Assembly: GCA_943372215.1 (NCBI GenBank)
Contig: CALRXU020000020.1
Span: forward strand, 12,789 to 76,788
Source: UBA6183 sp943372215
GTDB lineage: Bacteria > Bacteroidota > Bacteroidia > UKL13-3
DNA length: 64,000 nt
Reading direction: 5' to 3'
Shown here piece after piece: positions 23,620-32,248 of the stretch (its first letter is position 1; the number at the start of each line of letters is the position of its first letter). The notes beneath the pieces were generated by a model. The model searched no databases. It was given only the letters and a program-made list of their open reading frames with translations, and was not told where the DNA came from. The position numbers and the translations under genes were made by a program.

Positions 23620-24351
23620 ATGACAACAAACAGAAAACACCAACACATTCCAGCAACTATACTGGCCGTATTTTTAGGGCTTGGCATTTTATTGACAGGT
23701 TGTAACAATACCATATACCCTATTTATATTCCGGCAAAAGCCCCAACCATTCCAGAAAACAATATTGTTAAAGACATTCCACGTTACCCAGATGGAGAAT
23801 TATATACTTACTATATTCTTGCCAAACAGAAAGAGAAACAATTAGGATTATCAGCCCCTGAAAATGGGTACGACAGTTTATTGCTGAGAATGTGGTTCAC
23901 CTATCCACAAGGAATTTACCAGTTTGCAGAACTCGTAGAATTAAGGGTAGATTCCATGCACAACATTACTGCAAAATATACCATGATGAAAATTTTCTTT
24001 AACCCATCAAGAAGGTATGAAGTGATTAATTGGCATAAGGATACTTTAATGACCCCAACATGCGGATGGCCTCAATTTATGGACACGTTGAATAAGCTGA
24101 ACATCACAAAACTTCCCACCATTGAAGTGATCCCTAAATACATGGAGAAAAATGAAAAAAATGGTTATGACTATGACAACGTACTGCTGACGGTATCTGT
24201 TGAGGTTGCTACAAAAAATAACTATCGTTTCTTTCAATACAACAATTTTAAAAAATATAAGGATATTGACGAGGTAAACAACATGTATTTATTTGAGTTG
24301 TTTCAACGCAAAGAATTGGGCTTAAGAGAAAATGATAACGACTGGTATTAA
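23620..24351 (+). CDS. Hypothetical lipoprotein
   Basis: A 243-residue protein from the ATG at 23620 (MTTNRKHQHIPATILAVFL), which places the signal sequence properly; an in-frame ATG at 23599 is possible. Lipobox LLTGC gives lipidation at about residue 25. The mature part is beta-rich, with PRYPDGELYTYYILAKQKEK and a repeated pattern of short strands, and resembles no recognised family. It follows repeat R4 directly, so the repeat's last part would be in its leader. Confidence 0.65.
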   Translation: MTTNRKHQHIPATILAVFLGLGILLTGCNNTIYPIYIPAKAPTIPENNIVKDIPRYPDGELYTYYILAKQKEKQLGLSAPENGYDSLLLRMWFTYPQGIYQFAELVELRVDSMHNITAKYTMMKIFFNPSRRYEVINWHKDTLMTPTCGWPQFMDTLNKLNITKLPTIEVIPKYMEKNEKNGYDYDNVLLTVSVEVATKNNYRFFQYNNFKKYKDIDEVNNMYLFELFQRKELGLRENDNDWY

Positions 24352-24377
24352 CCTGCGTTAATAATTCATTCGCTGCT

Positions 24378-25208
24378 TTAAGCCATCATTAACTCACTGA
24401 CATTGCTATTTGTATTGGCATTTTGCCTGACAAACTCCTTTGGTGTTACACTTGAAAATTCTTTAAACTCACGAATAAAATGCGACTGGTCATAATATCC
24501 TGCTTCTAAACCGACATGGGTTAAAGGCAAATTTGTTTTGTACCGCAATATGTTTACCGCATGTTGGAAACGCATTTTACGCACAAAGTTTCCCATTGAC
24601 AAACCTGTTGATGCTAAAAAACGCTGCTCTATTCTCCTTCTGGTAAACCCAATTGTTGAAACAATGGCTTTATATTCATGCACAGATGGATTTTTCAAAA
24701 TGGCTTTTGCAATGTCAGCCGAGACCGCATCCACTTGATAAGCCTTTAACTTTGCAAGCAGGTAATTTTCGAACAGCAAAACAATTTCATTTTCATTTTT
24801 TGCGTGAAGCAACTGCTCCCTCAATGCCAATTCCTTATCCAGGTCGTTAAAGTCTGTAAGGCAGTCGGTAAAACAATGTGCAGGGGCATTAAACAATAAG
24901 TTTCCAGTCCATGGTTGCAAACTAATACCCACAGAAGAAAAGGGTTTTGTATAATTTAAAACAAATGGGTTGGTGAATTGCCCTGCAAACAAACTTTCCG
25001 ATTGAGTTATGGCTTTATCATTCCCTTTAATTTGCATGTCAGGGGCATTTTTTAAATTAAAAATCAACTCAAACCACCCAAATGGGATTAACAGTTGCGA
25101 AAATGGAATATCGCTTTCATCCACGTTTAGCAGCCAAAAGTGTTTAACAAAAGGTTGCAAGGCAGGCGAAGGAAATATTTTCTTAAATTGCATTTCGTTT
25201 TTGTACAA
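24378..25208 (-). CDS. AraC family transcriptional regulator
   Basis: A 276-residue regulator (271 if the ATG at 25193 is used). The first 150 residues form a cupin-like ligand domain of the DUF6597 type (SPALQPFVKHFWLLNVDE, LLIPFGWFELIFNL). The last 100 residues are the AraC double HTH: GFTRRRIEQRFLASTGLSMG and THVGLEAGYYDQSHFIREFK, ending SSVTPKEFVRQ. It is transcribed away from the GNAT/methyltransferase run starting at 25271 and may regulate it; the 62-bp region between them has no recognised operator. Confidence 0.9.
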   Translation of the reverse strand: MYKNEMQFKKIFPSPALQPFVKHFWLLNVDESDIPFSQLLIPFGWFELIFNLKNAPDMQIKGNDKAITQSESLFAGQFTNPFVLNYTKPFSSVGISLQPWTGNLLFNAPAHCFTDCLTDFNDLDKELALREQLLHAKNENEIVLLFENYLLAKLKAYQVDAVSADIAKAILKNPSVHEYKAIVSTIGFTRRRIEQRFLASTGLSMGNFVRKMRFQHAVNILRYKTNLPLTHVGLEAGYYDQSHFIREFKEFSSVTPKEFVRQNANTNSNVSELMMA

Positions 25209-25270
25209 TTTTGTATGGCCGAAGATAGCTAATTTGCCCGTCTAATTATAATTGAAACAAGCTAAAGCCA

Positions 25271-25744
25271 ATGATAGCAAAGATAAAAGAATACGAAACA
25301 AAAGACATGGAGGCTTGCTTAGACGCATTTAAAAGCAATGTCCCTTTGTTTTTTACGGAAGATGAAATTACTGATTTTACCACGTTTTTAAACACTTTTC
25401 AAAGCAAACCTTTGGCTAATAAAACCTACTTTTATGTGGTTGTTTTAGGAGACGAAGTGGTTGGGTGCGGGGGATTTGGGGACAAAGATCAAAACGGTAT
25501 CTTAACCTTAGCCTGGGGATTAATTCATAACAACTTTCATAAAAAGGGCCTTGGTGAACTTTTGTTGAAACACCGATTGGAACAAATAAACCGCTTGCAT
25601 CCATCAAAACCTGTTTTTATTGATACTACCCAACATTCATTTGGCTTTTTTGAAAAATATGGGTTTGAAGTCACAAAAATAACCAATGATTACTACACTG
25701 AAGGAATGCATCGCTACGATATGGCATATCAACAAAAAAAATAA
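25271..25744 (+). CDS. GNAT family N-acetyltransferase
   Basis: A 157-residue acetyltransferase. The acetyl-CoA pyrophosphate loop is FHKKGLGELLLKHRL near residues 97-111, preceded by the beta-strand LAWGLIHN, and the last strand YFEKYGFEVT-like region (FGFFEKYGFEVTK) follows. The acceptor is unknown. It is the first gene of a tightly packed run and ends 1 bp before a methyltransferase start. Confidence 0.88.
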   Translation: MIAKIKEYETKDMEACLDAFKSNVPLFFTEDEITDFTTFLNTFQSKPLANKTYFYVVVLGDEVVGCGGFGDKDQNGILTLAWGLIHNNFHKKGLGELLLKHRLEQINRLHPSKPVFIDTTQHSFGFFEKYGFEVTKITNDYYTEGMHRYDMAYQQKK

Positions 25745-25745
25745 T

Positions 25746-26546
25746 ATGACAACAGCAATAGATTATCTAGCCATTAACAAACAATCATGGAACAAAAGAA
25801 CGGAAGAACACCTTAATTCCGACTTTTACGATGTAGCAGGCTTCTTAAACGGAAACACCTCGCTAAACAGCATTGAATTGAATTTATTAGGAAATGTAAC
25901 AGGTAAAAGTATTTTGCATTTGCAATGTCATTTTGGGCAAGATACCATTTCGCTGCAACGATTAGGAGCAATGGCAACCGGAGTTGATTTATCGGACCAA
26001 GCAATTACAAGCGCAAATGAATTGGCTGCAAAGGCTGGTTGTACTCCCACTTTTATTTGTTGCGATGTATATGATTTACCCCACCATTTAAACCAACAGT
26101 TTGATATTGTTTTTACCAGCTATGGAACTATTGGCTGGCTTCCCGACCTGGCCAAATGGGCAAGCATTGTTTCGCAATACTTAAAACCTGGAGGCAAATT
26201 TGTGTTTGTAGAATTTCATCCAGTGGTGTGGATGTTTGATGATGACTTTAAAAACATAAGCTACCATTATTTTAACACAGGAGCCATTGTGGAAACCGAA
26301 AGTGGAACTTATGCCAACCGCGAAGCCCCCATCAAACAAGAGTACGTGATGTGGAATCATGGCATGGGTGAAGTGCTGAATGGTTTAATCAACAACGGAT
26401 TGGAAATAAACTCGGTTGATGAATTTGATTATTCACCATACAATTGTTTTAGAGAAACCTTGGAATTTGAGTCGAAGAAATACCGCATTAAACATTTGGA
26501 AAATAAGATACCCATGGTGTATGCCATTGTAGCAACAAAAAAATAA
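25746..26546 (+). CDS. Class I SAM-dependent methyltransferase
   Basis: A 266-residue methyltransferase from the ATG at 25746; the frame extends to 25686, but that would overlap the previous gene. Motif I is ILHLQCHFGQDTISL (about residues 57-71), with the acidic ribose ligand in ATGVDLS and motif II/III in FDIVFTSYGTIGWL and LKPGGKFVFVEFHP. The later half is larger than a minimal methyltransferase and likely forms the substrate cap. The substrate is unknown. Spacing to both neighbours is 1-2 bp. Confidence 0.9.
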   Translation: MTTAIDYLAINKQSWNKRTEEHLNSDFYDVAGFLNGNTSLNSIELNLLGNVTGKSILHLQCHFGQDTISLQRLGAMATGVDLSDQAITSANELAAKAGCTPTFICCDVYDLPHHLNQQFDIVFTSYGTIGWLPDLAKWASIVSQYLKPGGKFVFVEFHPVVWMFDDDFKNISYHYFNTGAIVETESGTYANREAPIKQEYVMWNHGMGEVLNGLINNGLEINSVDEFDYSPYNCFRETLEFESKKYRIKHLENKIPMVYAIVATKK

Positions 26547-26548
26547 CT

Positions 26549-27109
26549 ATGCCAATTACTTTAGTAACAGGACGTTTAATGTTAAGAGAAATTACGCTGG
26601 AAGATATTCCTCTTATTCATCAGTTACATTCCATACCTGAAGTTGATACTTTTAACACCTTAGGATTGCCTGAAAGTATTTTAGTTACCGAAAACCAGAT
26701 AAAACCAATATTGGCTGCACAACTTGAAGTACCCCAAACAAAGTATTTTTTTTTTATTCAGGACGATACCACCCATTTTATTGGATTGGCTGGGATTAAC
26801 CTGGGAAAACCCAATTATCGGATGTCAGAGATTTGGTACAAACTAAATCCAGCTTATTGGAATAAAGGATATGCAACAGAAGCCGTAAAACGCATACTTA
26901 ATTTTTGTTTCAACGACCTGCATCTTCACCGGGTTACCGCTGGGTGTGCAACCAAAAATACCGCATCTTTAAGGGTTTTAGAAAAAGCTGGACTGATGAG
27001 GGAAGCTCACCACAGGAAAATATTGCCCATACGGGGTGATTGGATTGATAATTACGAATACGCCATTTTAGAAGAAGATTATTTTAAGTTGCAACAACCA
27101 ACAATATGA
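26549..27109 (+). CDS. GNAT family N-acetyltransferase, RimJ/RimL type
   Basis: A 186-residue acetyltransferase with the RimJ/RimL start TGRLMLREITLEDIPLI, the EIWYKLNPAYWNKGYATEAV acetyl-CoA loop and the ending ASLRVLEKAGLMREAHHRK. This subgroup acetylates amino-terminal residues of ribosomal proteins or small molecules, including antibiotics; which one cannot be told. It overlaps the next gene by 4 bp, indicating coupled translation. Confidence 0.92.
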   Translation: MPITLVTGRLMLREITLEDIPLIHQLHSIPEVDTFNTLGLPESILVTENQIKPILAAQLEVPQTKYFFFIQDDTTHFIGLAGINLGKPNYRMSEIWYKLNPAYWNKGYATEAVKRILNFCFNDLHLHRVTAGCATKNTASLRVLEKAGLMREAHHRKILPIRGDWIDNYEYAILEEDYFKLQQPTI

Positions 27110-28227
27110 ATCAAAGAATAATAGGTTTTGACTTGGCAAGGGCTTATGCCATTTTTGGCATGTATGTGGTGAATTTTATTTTTTGTTTTGGAACCTTTAG
27201 AGACCCGACAATTCTAGGGAAATTCACCAGCCTATTTATCGGAAACTCCACTTCCATCTTTATTGTTTGTGCAGGGATGGGTACCATTTTATTATCCAAC
27301 CGCTATGCTGGCAGTATTGAAGAAAAACGAACAATAAAATCAATCCTCTTCAAGCGCTCCTTGTTTTTGTTTGCCATAGGTGTATTGCTTTACAACTGGT
27401 GGCCGGGTGATATTCTGCATTTTTATGGTGGGTACATGCACATTGCCGCATTCATCCTATTTATTCCCAAACGATATTACTTGTGGATTGCGTTATTATT
27501 CATGTTGGTTTATCACCTCTTGCAATTGTTTATTCCCATTTTTACCAGTTGGAATTTGGAAACTACCCAATATGCTGATTTTTGGACACCCATTGGCTTT
27601 TTAAGAAACACATTTTACAATGGTTGGAATTCCATTTTTCCCTGGTTTGCTTATTTCTCCATGGGCATGTTTTTAGGAAAATTAAATTGGCAAGACAAAC
27701 GAACATGGAAAAAAATGTTCTTCATTGGATTATGCCTACTTATTGTTTTTAAGGGGTTGCGACTTTACATCATGTATGACTTTGATAACCCATTACACCA
27801 CAAATTTTACATTGATTCTTGGTTTTATATCATGGAAGATTATTTCCCTGTAAATATTCCTTTTTTTATGATTACAACAGGTTGGGCATTGGTGGTCATT
27901 TCCATTTGCATGTATTTAGGCAATCAATTTTCAGCCACAAAAATGGTTTCACTGTTGGCCAATACAGGCAAAATGACCTTTACCCTTTATGTTTTTCACA
28001 TGTCTATTGGAGTGCTTATTTTATCTGCACTCACCCATAAAAATTATACTGGATTTTCGCCAACCGAAGCACCCGTAGATTCAGGTTTCCTGTTGCTCTA
28101 TGCCTTACTCTTCTTTGCATTAAGTGTTGCGTTTAGTTACTTATGGGGCAAGAAATTTAAAAATGGGCCATTGGAAACGCTGATGAGAAAAATATCAGAT
28201 AAAGACTCACAAAATATAAAACAATAA
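27106..28227 (+). CDS. DUF418-type membrane protein
   Basis: A 373-residue protein with about nine or ten membrane segments. The start RIIGFDLARAYAIFGMYVVNF is the signature of the DUF418/HGSNAT-like group, and the end has the DUF418 LANTGKMTFTLYVFHMSIG motif. Related proteins are thought to be membrane acyltransferases or transporters, but no reaction is established for DUF418. It lies within the acetyltransferase/methyltransferase run, with a 4-bp overlap upstream and 10 bp to the next gene. Confidence 0.85.
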   Translation: MNQRIIGFDLARAYAIFGMYVVNFIFCFGTFRDPTILGKFTSLFIGNSTSIFIVCAGMGTILLSNRYAGSIEEKRTIKSILFKRSLFLFAIGVLLYNWWPGDILHFYGGYMHIAAFILFIPKRYYLWIALLFMLVYHLLQLFIPIFTSWNLETTQYADFWTPIGFLRNTFYNGWNSIFPWFAYFSMGMFLGKLNWQDKRTWKKMFFIGLCLLIVFKGLRLYIMYDFDNPLHHKFYIDSWFYIMEDYFPVNIPFFMITTGWALVVISICMYLGNQFSATKMVSLLANTGKMTFTLYVFHMSIGVLILSALTHKNYTGFSPTEAPVDSGFLLLYALLFFALSVAFSYLWGKKFKNGPLETLMRKISDKDSQNIKQ

Positions 28228-28237
28228 AACACCAAGC

Positions 28238-28891
28238 ATGAATACCAATTTAGTTTCTTATTACAGCGAACGCGCCAAGGAGTATGAAAAAATCTATTTA
28301 AAAGCCGAAAGACAAGAGGATTTGAAAAATGGAAGTCAGGCTTTGCAGGAAATATTTAGGGATAAAAACATGCTTGAAATATGCTGCGGAACAGGCTATT
28401 GGACAGAAAAAATTGCAGAAACGGCCCATTCCATTTTTGCAACAGACATCAATAAATCCGTGCTGGAAATTGCACAGTCTAAAAGCTACCCAAAAGCCAA
28501 TGTAACGTTTGGTATTGCCGACCTCTTTACTTACGTGCCATCACAAAAATTTGAAGCCCTTTTTGGTGGTTTTATCTGGAGTCATATTCAGTTACAAGAC
28601 CTTGATCATTTTTTAAGTAAAGTAAACGAATTTGTGATGCCAGGTGGTTTGGTGGTTTTTATGGATAACAAGTTTGTGCAAGACAGTAATCACCCCATTA
28701 CAACTACGGACCAACAAGGCAACACATTCCAAGCAAGAAAACTAGCGGATGGCACTGACCACCTGGTGTTAAAAAATTTTCCAACGGAAGCTTTTCTCCG
28801 TGAGAAATTCATTGGAATTGCAACGGATATTCAAATCATTCATTTCACCTACTTTTGGATTTTAGCATATAGAACTATGAATCAGCAATAA
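28238..28891 (+). CDS. Class I SAM-dependent methyltransferase
   Basis: A 217-residue methyltransferase. Motif I is LEICCGTGYWTEKIAE near residues 47-62, with FATDINKSVLEIA as the ribose-binding strand, and FGGFIWSHIQLQDLDHF and VMPGGLVVFMDN as motifs II and III. The substrate is unknown. It is the first of three consecutive methyltransferase genes that are clearly different from one another, so they are not a recent tandem duplication. Confidence 0.9.
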   Translation: MNTNLVSYYSERAKEYEKIYLKAERQEDLKNGSQALQEIFRDKNMLEICCGTGYWTEKIAETAHSIFATDINKSVLEIAQSKSYPKANVTFGIADLFTYVPSQKFEALFGGFIWSHIQLQDLDHFLSKVNEFVMPGGLVVFMDNKFVQDSNHPITTTDQQGNTFQARKLADGTDHLVLKNFPTEAFLREKFIGIATDIQIIHFTYFWILAYRTMNQQ

Positions 28892-28893
28892 CC

Positions 28894-29724
28894 ATGGCAG
28901 ACTATTTATCTTATACATTCATCGACAACGAAACCTTCATCAACACCTTTGATGAAGCACCCTTGTGGAGCGCATCATTTGGATTGCTATTATTAAAATA
29001 TTTAGAGCTAAAACCAAATCAAACTATTATTGATATTGGTTCAGGTGCTGGCTTTCCGTTGATGGAATTAGCAGGGCGAATGGGTAACTCCTGCAAGCTA
29101 TATGGAATTGACCCATGGAAAAATGCCAACGAAAGGGCTAAACAGAAAATTAAAAACTATGGCTATTCAAACGTTGAAATTATCGAAACATCAGCCGAGA
29201 AAATCCCCTTTGATGAAAACTCAATTAACTTAATCGTTTCCAATTTAGGCATCAATAATTTTGACAAACCAGAGGTTGTTTTCAAAGAATGTAGTCGTGT
29301 TTTAAAACTCAATGGCAAATTGGCAATAACAAGTAATCTTAACGGACACTGGAAAGAGTTTTATCAACTGTTTTATACAACGCTAAGACAAATTGGTAAA
29401 CAAAATTTGATTTCATTTTTAAAAAAGGACGAAGAGCACAGAGGCTCAATTGAAACAGTTTCAACATTATTTACGGAAAATGGATTTAAAGTAATTCGAC
29501 ATTTTGAGGAAACCTTTGACATGAAATTTGTTGATGGTACTGCGTTTCTTAATCATCACTTTGTTAAATTGGGATGGGTAACAACTTGGATTGGTTTGTT
29601 TCCTAAGGAAGAATTGCAAGAAATATTTTCAGCTTTAGAAAAAAACTTAAATGATTATTCGGAGAAAAACAATGGATTGACCTTAACTGTTCCAATGGCT
29701 TTTATTGAAGGAGAAAAAATCTAA
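28894..29724 (+). CDS. Class I SAM-dependent methyltransferase, UbiE-like
   Basis: A 276-residue methyltransferase. Motif I IIDIGSGAGFPLMELAG is near residues 48-64, then YGIDPWKNANERAK. The SAEKIPFDENSINLIVSNLG stretch and CSRVLKLNGKLAITSNL are characteristic of Methyltransf_11 (UbiE-like) enzymes. The substrate is unknown. It begins 2 bp after the preceding methyltransferase gene. Confidence 0.9.
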   Translation: MADYLSYTFIDNETFINTFDEAPLWSASFGLLLLKYLELKPNQTIIDIGSGAGFPLMELAGRMGNSCKLYGIDPWKNANERAKQKIKNYGYSNVEIIETSAEKIPFDENSINLIVSNLGINNFDKPEVVFKECSRVLKLNGKLAITSNLNGHWKEFYQLFYTTLRQIGKQNLISFLKKDEEHRGSIETVSTLFTENGFKVIRHFEETFDMKFVDGTAFLNHHFVKLGWVTTWIGLFPKEELQEIFSALEKNLNDYSEKNNGLTLTVPMAFIEGEKI

Positions 29725-29729
29725 TAGAT

Positions 29730-30500
29730 ATGAATTATTTTTCACCGAATACCGCTGCAGAAAGGTATGCAAAAGGAAGACCCAACTTTCATGGCAATAC
29801 CATGAATTACATTAAAGACTTTCTGAAACTTGAAAATAAATTTAATGCGGCATTAGACATTGCTTGTGGTACAGGGCTTTCTACGCAAGCGTTGTTAAAC
29901 ATTGCTGCGCATGTTTATGGCACTGATAGCTCACAAGCTATGTTGGATTTTGCGTTGCAAAAAGACAACATCAACTACCAGTTAGCTCAAGCAGAGAAAC
30001 AACCTTTTGAAGACGACTTTTTCGACATCATTACTGTTTGTTCGGGTGTGCATTGGTTTGATATTGACCAGTTTTTATTGGAAGCCAATCGCCTATTGAA
30101 AAATAAATCATGGTTGGTGCTCTACGACAATTTCTTTTTGGGTGAAATGGAAGGTAACATTGAATTTAAAGATTGGTACCATCTTATTTATTTGAAAAAA
30201 TTTCCAGCACCCTTAAGGAATGACACCTACAATTGGACAAATGAACAATTAAACGACATCAATTTTGAACTTATTCATAAAGAAAGATTTAATAACCATG
30301 TGCGCTTTAATCAGGAAGAATTGGTGATGTATTTCACCACTCAAAGCAATATCATTTCGGCAGTTGAAAACAAAACAATCACTTATGAAAAGGCCGAAAT
30401 TTGGTTGCAGGCTGAGCTTTCAACGTTCTTTCCGAGAGAAAACGAACCAGCAATCATTTATTTCGAAAATTGGGTAAAATACATTCAAAAAAATACATGA
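29730..30500 (+). CDS. Class I SAM-dependent methyltransferase
   Basis: A 256-residue methyltransferase. The start SPNTAAERYAKGRPNFHGNT is typical of the small-molecule Methyltransf_11 group, motif I is ALDIACGTGLSTQALL and YGTDSSQAMLDFA follows. AEKQPFEDDFFDIITVCSGVHWFD is the motif II region. The substrate is unknown. It is the last gene of the run; the next gene starts 114 bp later behind its own promoter. Confidence 0.9.
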   Translation: MNYFSPNTAAERYAKGRPNFHGNTMNYIKDFLKLENKFNAALDIACGTGLSTQALLNIAAHVYGTDSSQAMLDFALQKDNINYQLAQAEKQPFEDDFFDIITVCSGVHWFDIDQFLLEANRLLKNKSWLVLYDNFFLGEMEGNIEFKDWYHLIYLKKFPAPLRNDTYNWTNEQLNDINFELIHKERFNNHVRFNQEELVMYFTTQSNIISAVENKTITYEKAEIWLQAELSTFFPRENEPAIIYFENWVKYIQKNT

Positions 30501-30517
30501 CAATCAAAATGCCTGAA

Positions 30518-30546
30518 TTGGGTGGGTCATTAAATACATAGATTTG
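30518..30546 (+). promoter_or_regulatory. Bacteroidota-type promoter
   Basis: TTG (30518-30520), 18 bp, TAGATTTG (30539-30546), fitting TTG-N~19-TAnnTTTG. Transcription would start near 30553, serving the nitrilase-to-serine-hydrolase genes. Confidence 0.6.
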
Positions 30547-30614
30547 AACCATTTATCATGCTGGAACAATAGAAACAAGATAAGGGCAGTTAAAATTAAT
30601 CGGAGTGAAACAAC

Positions 30615-31316
30615 ATGAAAATAGCAGCGGTACAACTAAAATCTGTTGAACAAAACACGGATGCAAATATTCAAAATCATTTGCGAATGATTGAATTGGC
30701 TGCTCAACAACATGTGGAGTTGATTCTTTTCCCTGAAATGTCGTTAACAGGTTATGAAAGAGAATTGGCAGAGCAACTTTCATTTACTGAATATGATTCC
30801 CGCATAAACGTATTTATTGACAAAGCCAAATACCATCAAATGCTCATCATAGTCGGAGCGCCTATCAAAATCAATACACAACTGCACATTGGCTCGTTCA
30901 TCTTTTTGCCTAATGGTACAAGTCTAATTTACACCAAACAATTTTTGCATGATGGTGAGGACAAATATTTTTCTCCCAACTTTAATTATAATCCGACCTT
31001 TGCATTGGAAAATGAAAAAATATCTATTGCCATTTGTGCAGATGTTACAAATCCTAAACATCCTGCAAATGCAAGCAACAATAACACTACATTATATTTA
31101 GCCAGTTTCTTTTATACACCAAATGGCATTTCGGCAGGGTATCAACTGTTGAGTAACTGCGCAAAAGAACATACTATGAAAGTGCTTATGGCGAATTACG
31201 TAGGTTCATCCTATGGTATGGAAGGAGCTGGGCAAAGTGGATGTTGGAATGATAAAGGCGATTTAATTGCCCAACTAAACCACCAAGAAGAAAATTTATT
31301 AGTCGTTGAAATTTAA
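30615..31316 (+). CDS. Carbon-nitrogen hydrolase (nitrilase superfamily)
   Basis: A 233-residue hydrolase with the complete catalytic triad: Glu41 in LFPEMSLTGY, Lys108 in YTKQFLHDGEDKYF and Cys141 in IAICADVTNP. The length and the ICADVTNP context fit amidase or N-carbamoyl-type branches rather than true nitrilases. The physiological substrate is unknown. First gene of a second co-directional unit; the OsmC gene follows 18 bp downstream. Confidence 0.92.
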   Translation: MKIAAVQLKSVEQNTDANIQNHLRMIELAAQQHVELILFPEMSLTGYERELAEQLSFTEYDSRINVFIDKAKYHQMLIIVGAPIKINTQLHIGSFIFLPNGTSLIYTKQFLHDGEDKYFSPNFNYNPTFALENEKISIAICADVTNPKHPANASNNNTTLYLASFFYTPNGISAGYQLLSNCAKEHTMKVLMANYVGSSYGMEGAGQSGCWNDKGDLIAQLNHQEENLLVVEI

Positions 31317-31334
31317 TTTGAATACCCGATTACC

Positions 31335-31799
31335 ATGATACACCACTACAAACTAACAACCGAATGGCACGGCAACAAAGGCGATGGCACAAAAAACATA
31401 AGAGCCTACGACCGCAGCCACACCGTTCGTGTTCAAGGAAAACCTGAATTGCATTTAACAACAGATAATCCCGCTGTTGGTGATCAATCAAAATTGAATC
31501 CTGAAGATTTGTTAGTTGCTGCCATCTCATCTTGCCACATGCTTTCTTACTTGTATGTATGCGCCTTCGAAGGGATTGTGATTACCGCATACATTGATAA
31601 CGCAACCGGAATGATGATTGAAAAAGAAAGTGGTGGTGGAAGTTTTAAGGAAGTTACCTTAAATCCAATATGTGTAGTAGCAGATGAAAGCATGATTGAA
31701 AAGGCCATTGAACTGCACCATAAAGCACACGAAATTTGTTATATTGCCAATTCTGTAAATTTTGACGTGAAATGTAATCCTATTTGTAAAGTGGAATGA
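31335..31799 (+). CDS. OsmC/Ohr family protein
   Basis: A 154-residue protein of the OsmC family. The first redox cysteine is in AAISSCHMLSYLYVCAFEG and the second in HKAHEICYIANSVN, matching the two-Cys peroxidatic arrangement that reduces organic hydroperoxides with lipoyl or other thiol reductants. PAVGDQSKLNPEDLLVAAISS is the conserved family helix. The DinB gene overlaps its end by 4 bp. Confidence 0.92.
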   Translation: MIHHYKLTTEWHGNKGDGTKNIRAYDRSHTVRVQGKPELHLTTDNPAVGDQSKLNPEDLLVAAISSCHMLSYLYVCAFEGIVITAYIDNATGMMIEKESGGGSFKEVTLNPICVVADESMIEKAIELHHKAHEICYIANSVNFDVKCNPICKVE

Positions 31800-32245
31800 T
31801 AAACAATACCATCAATCGTTTAAACGTGTTACTGGATAAGATTCCAACACTGCTATTGGAAATTTCAGAAGAAGACTTTTCAATGAAAATAAATCCAACA
31901 ACATGGAGTAAGAAAGAAATACTTGGACACTTGATTGACAGTGCAACAAATAATCACCAACGTTTTATCAGGGTGCAATATGAAAATAGTCCAACCATTG
32001 TTTATGACCAAATCAAATGGAATGCATTGAATCATTACCAGCAATTAGAAAGTAAACGTATTATTCACTTTTGGGTAATTTACAACCAACATTTATTGGA
32101 AGTAATCAAACGAATTCCTGAAAGTAATTTATTGAAAGCATGCAACGTTGGCAGTGAAAATGCAGTAACCCTTCAATTTTTAATAGATGATTATGTTTTG
32201 CATTTGGAACATCACTTAAAACAGGTTGTTTATTACCCTTTTTAA
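31796..32245 (+). CDS. DinB-like protein
   Basis: A 149-residue helical-bundle protein related to DinB/YfiT-type putative metal-dependent hydrolases. WSKKEILGHLIDSATNNHQRF at residues 37-57 and the ending DDYVLHLEHHLKQVVYY contain the three His that usually bind the metal. The activity is unknown. It overlaps the OsmC gene by 4 bp and ends 3 bp before the serine hydrolase. Confidence 0.85.
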   Translation: MINNTINRLNVLLDKIPTLLLEISEEDFSMKINPTTWSKKEILGHLIDSATNNHQRFIRVQYENSPTIVYDQIKWNALNHYQQLESKRIIHFWVIYNQHLLEVIKRIPESNLLKACNVGSENAVTLQFLIDDYVLHLEHHLKQVVYYPF

Positions 32246-32248
32246 GCA

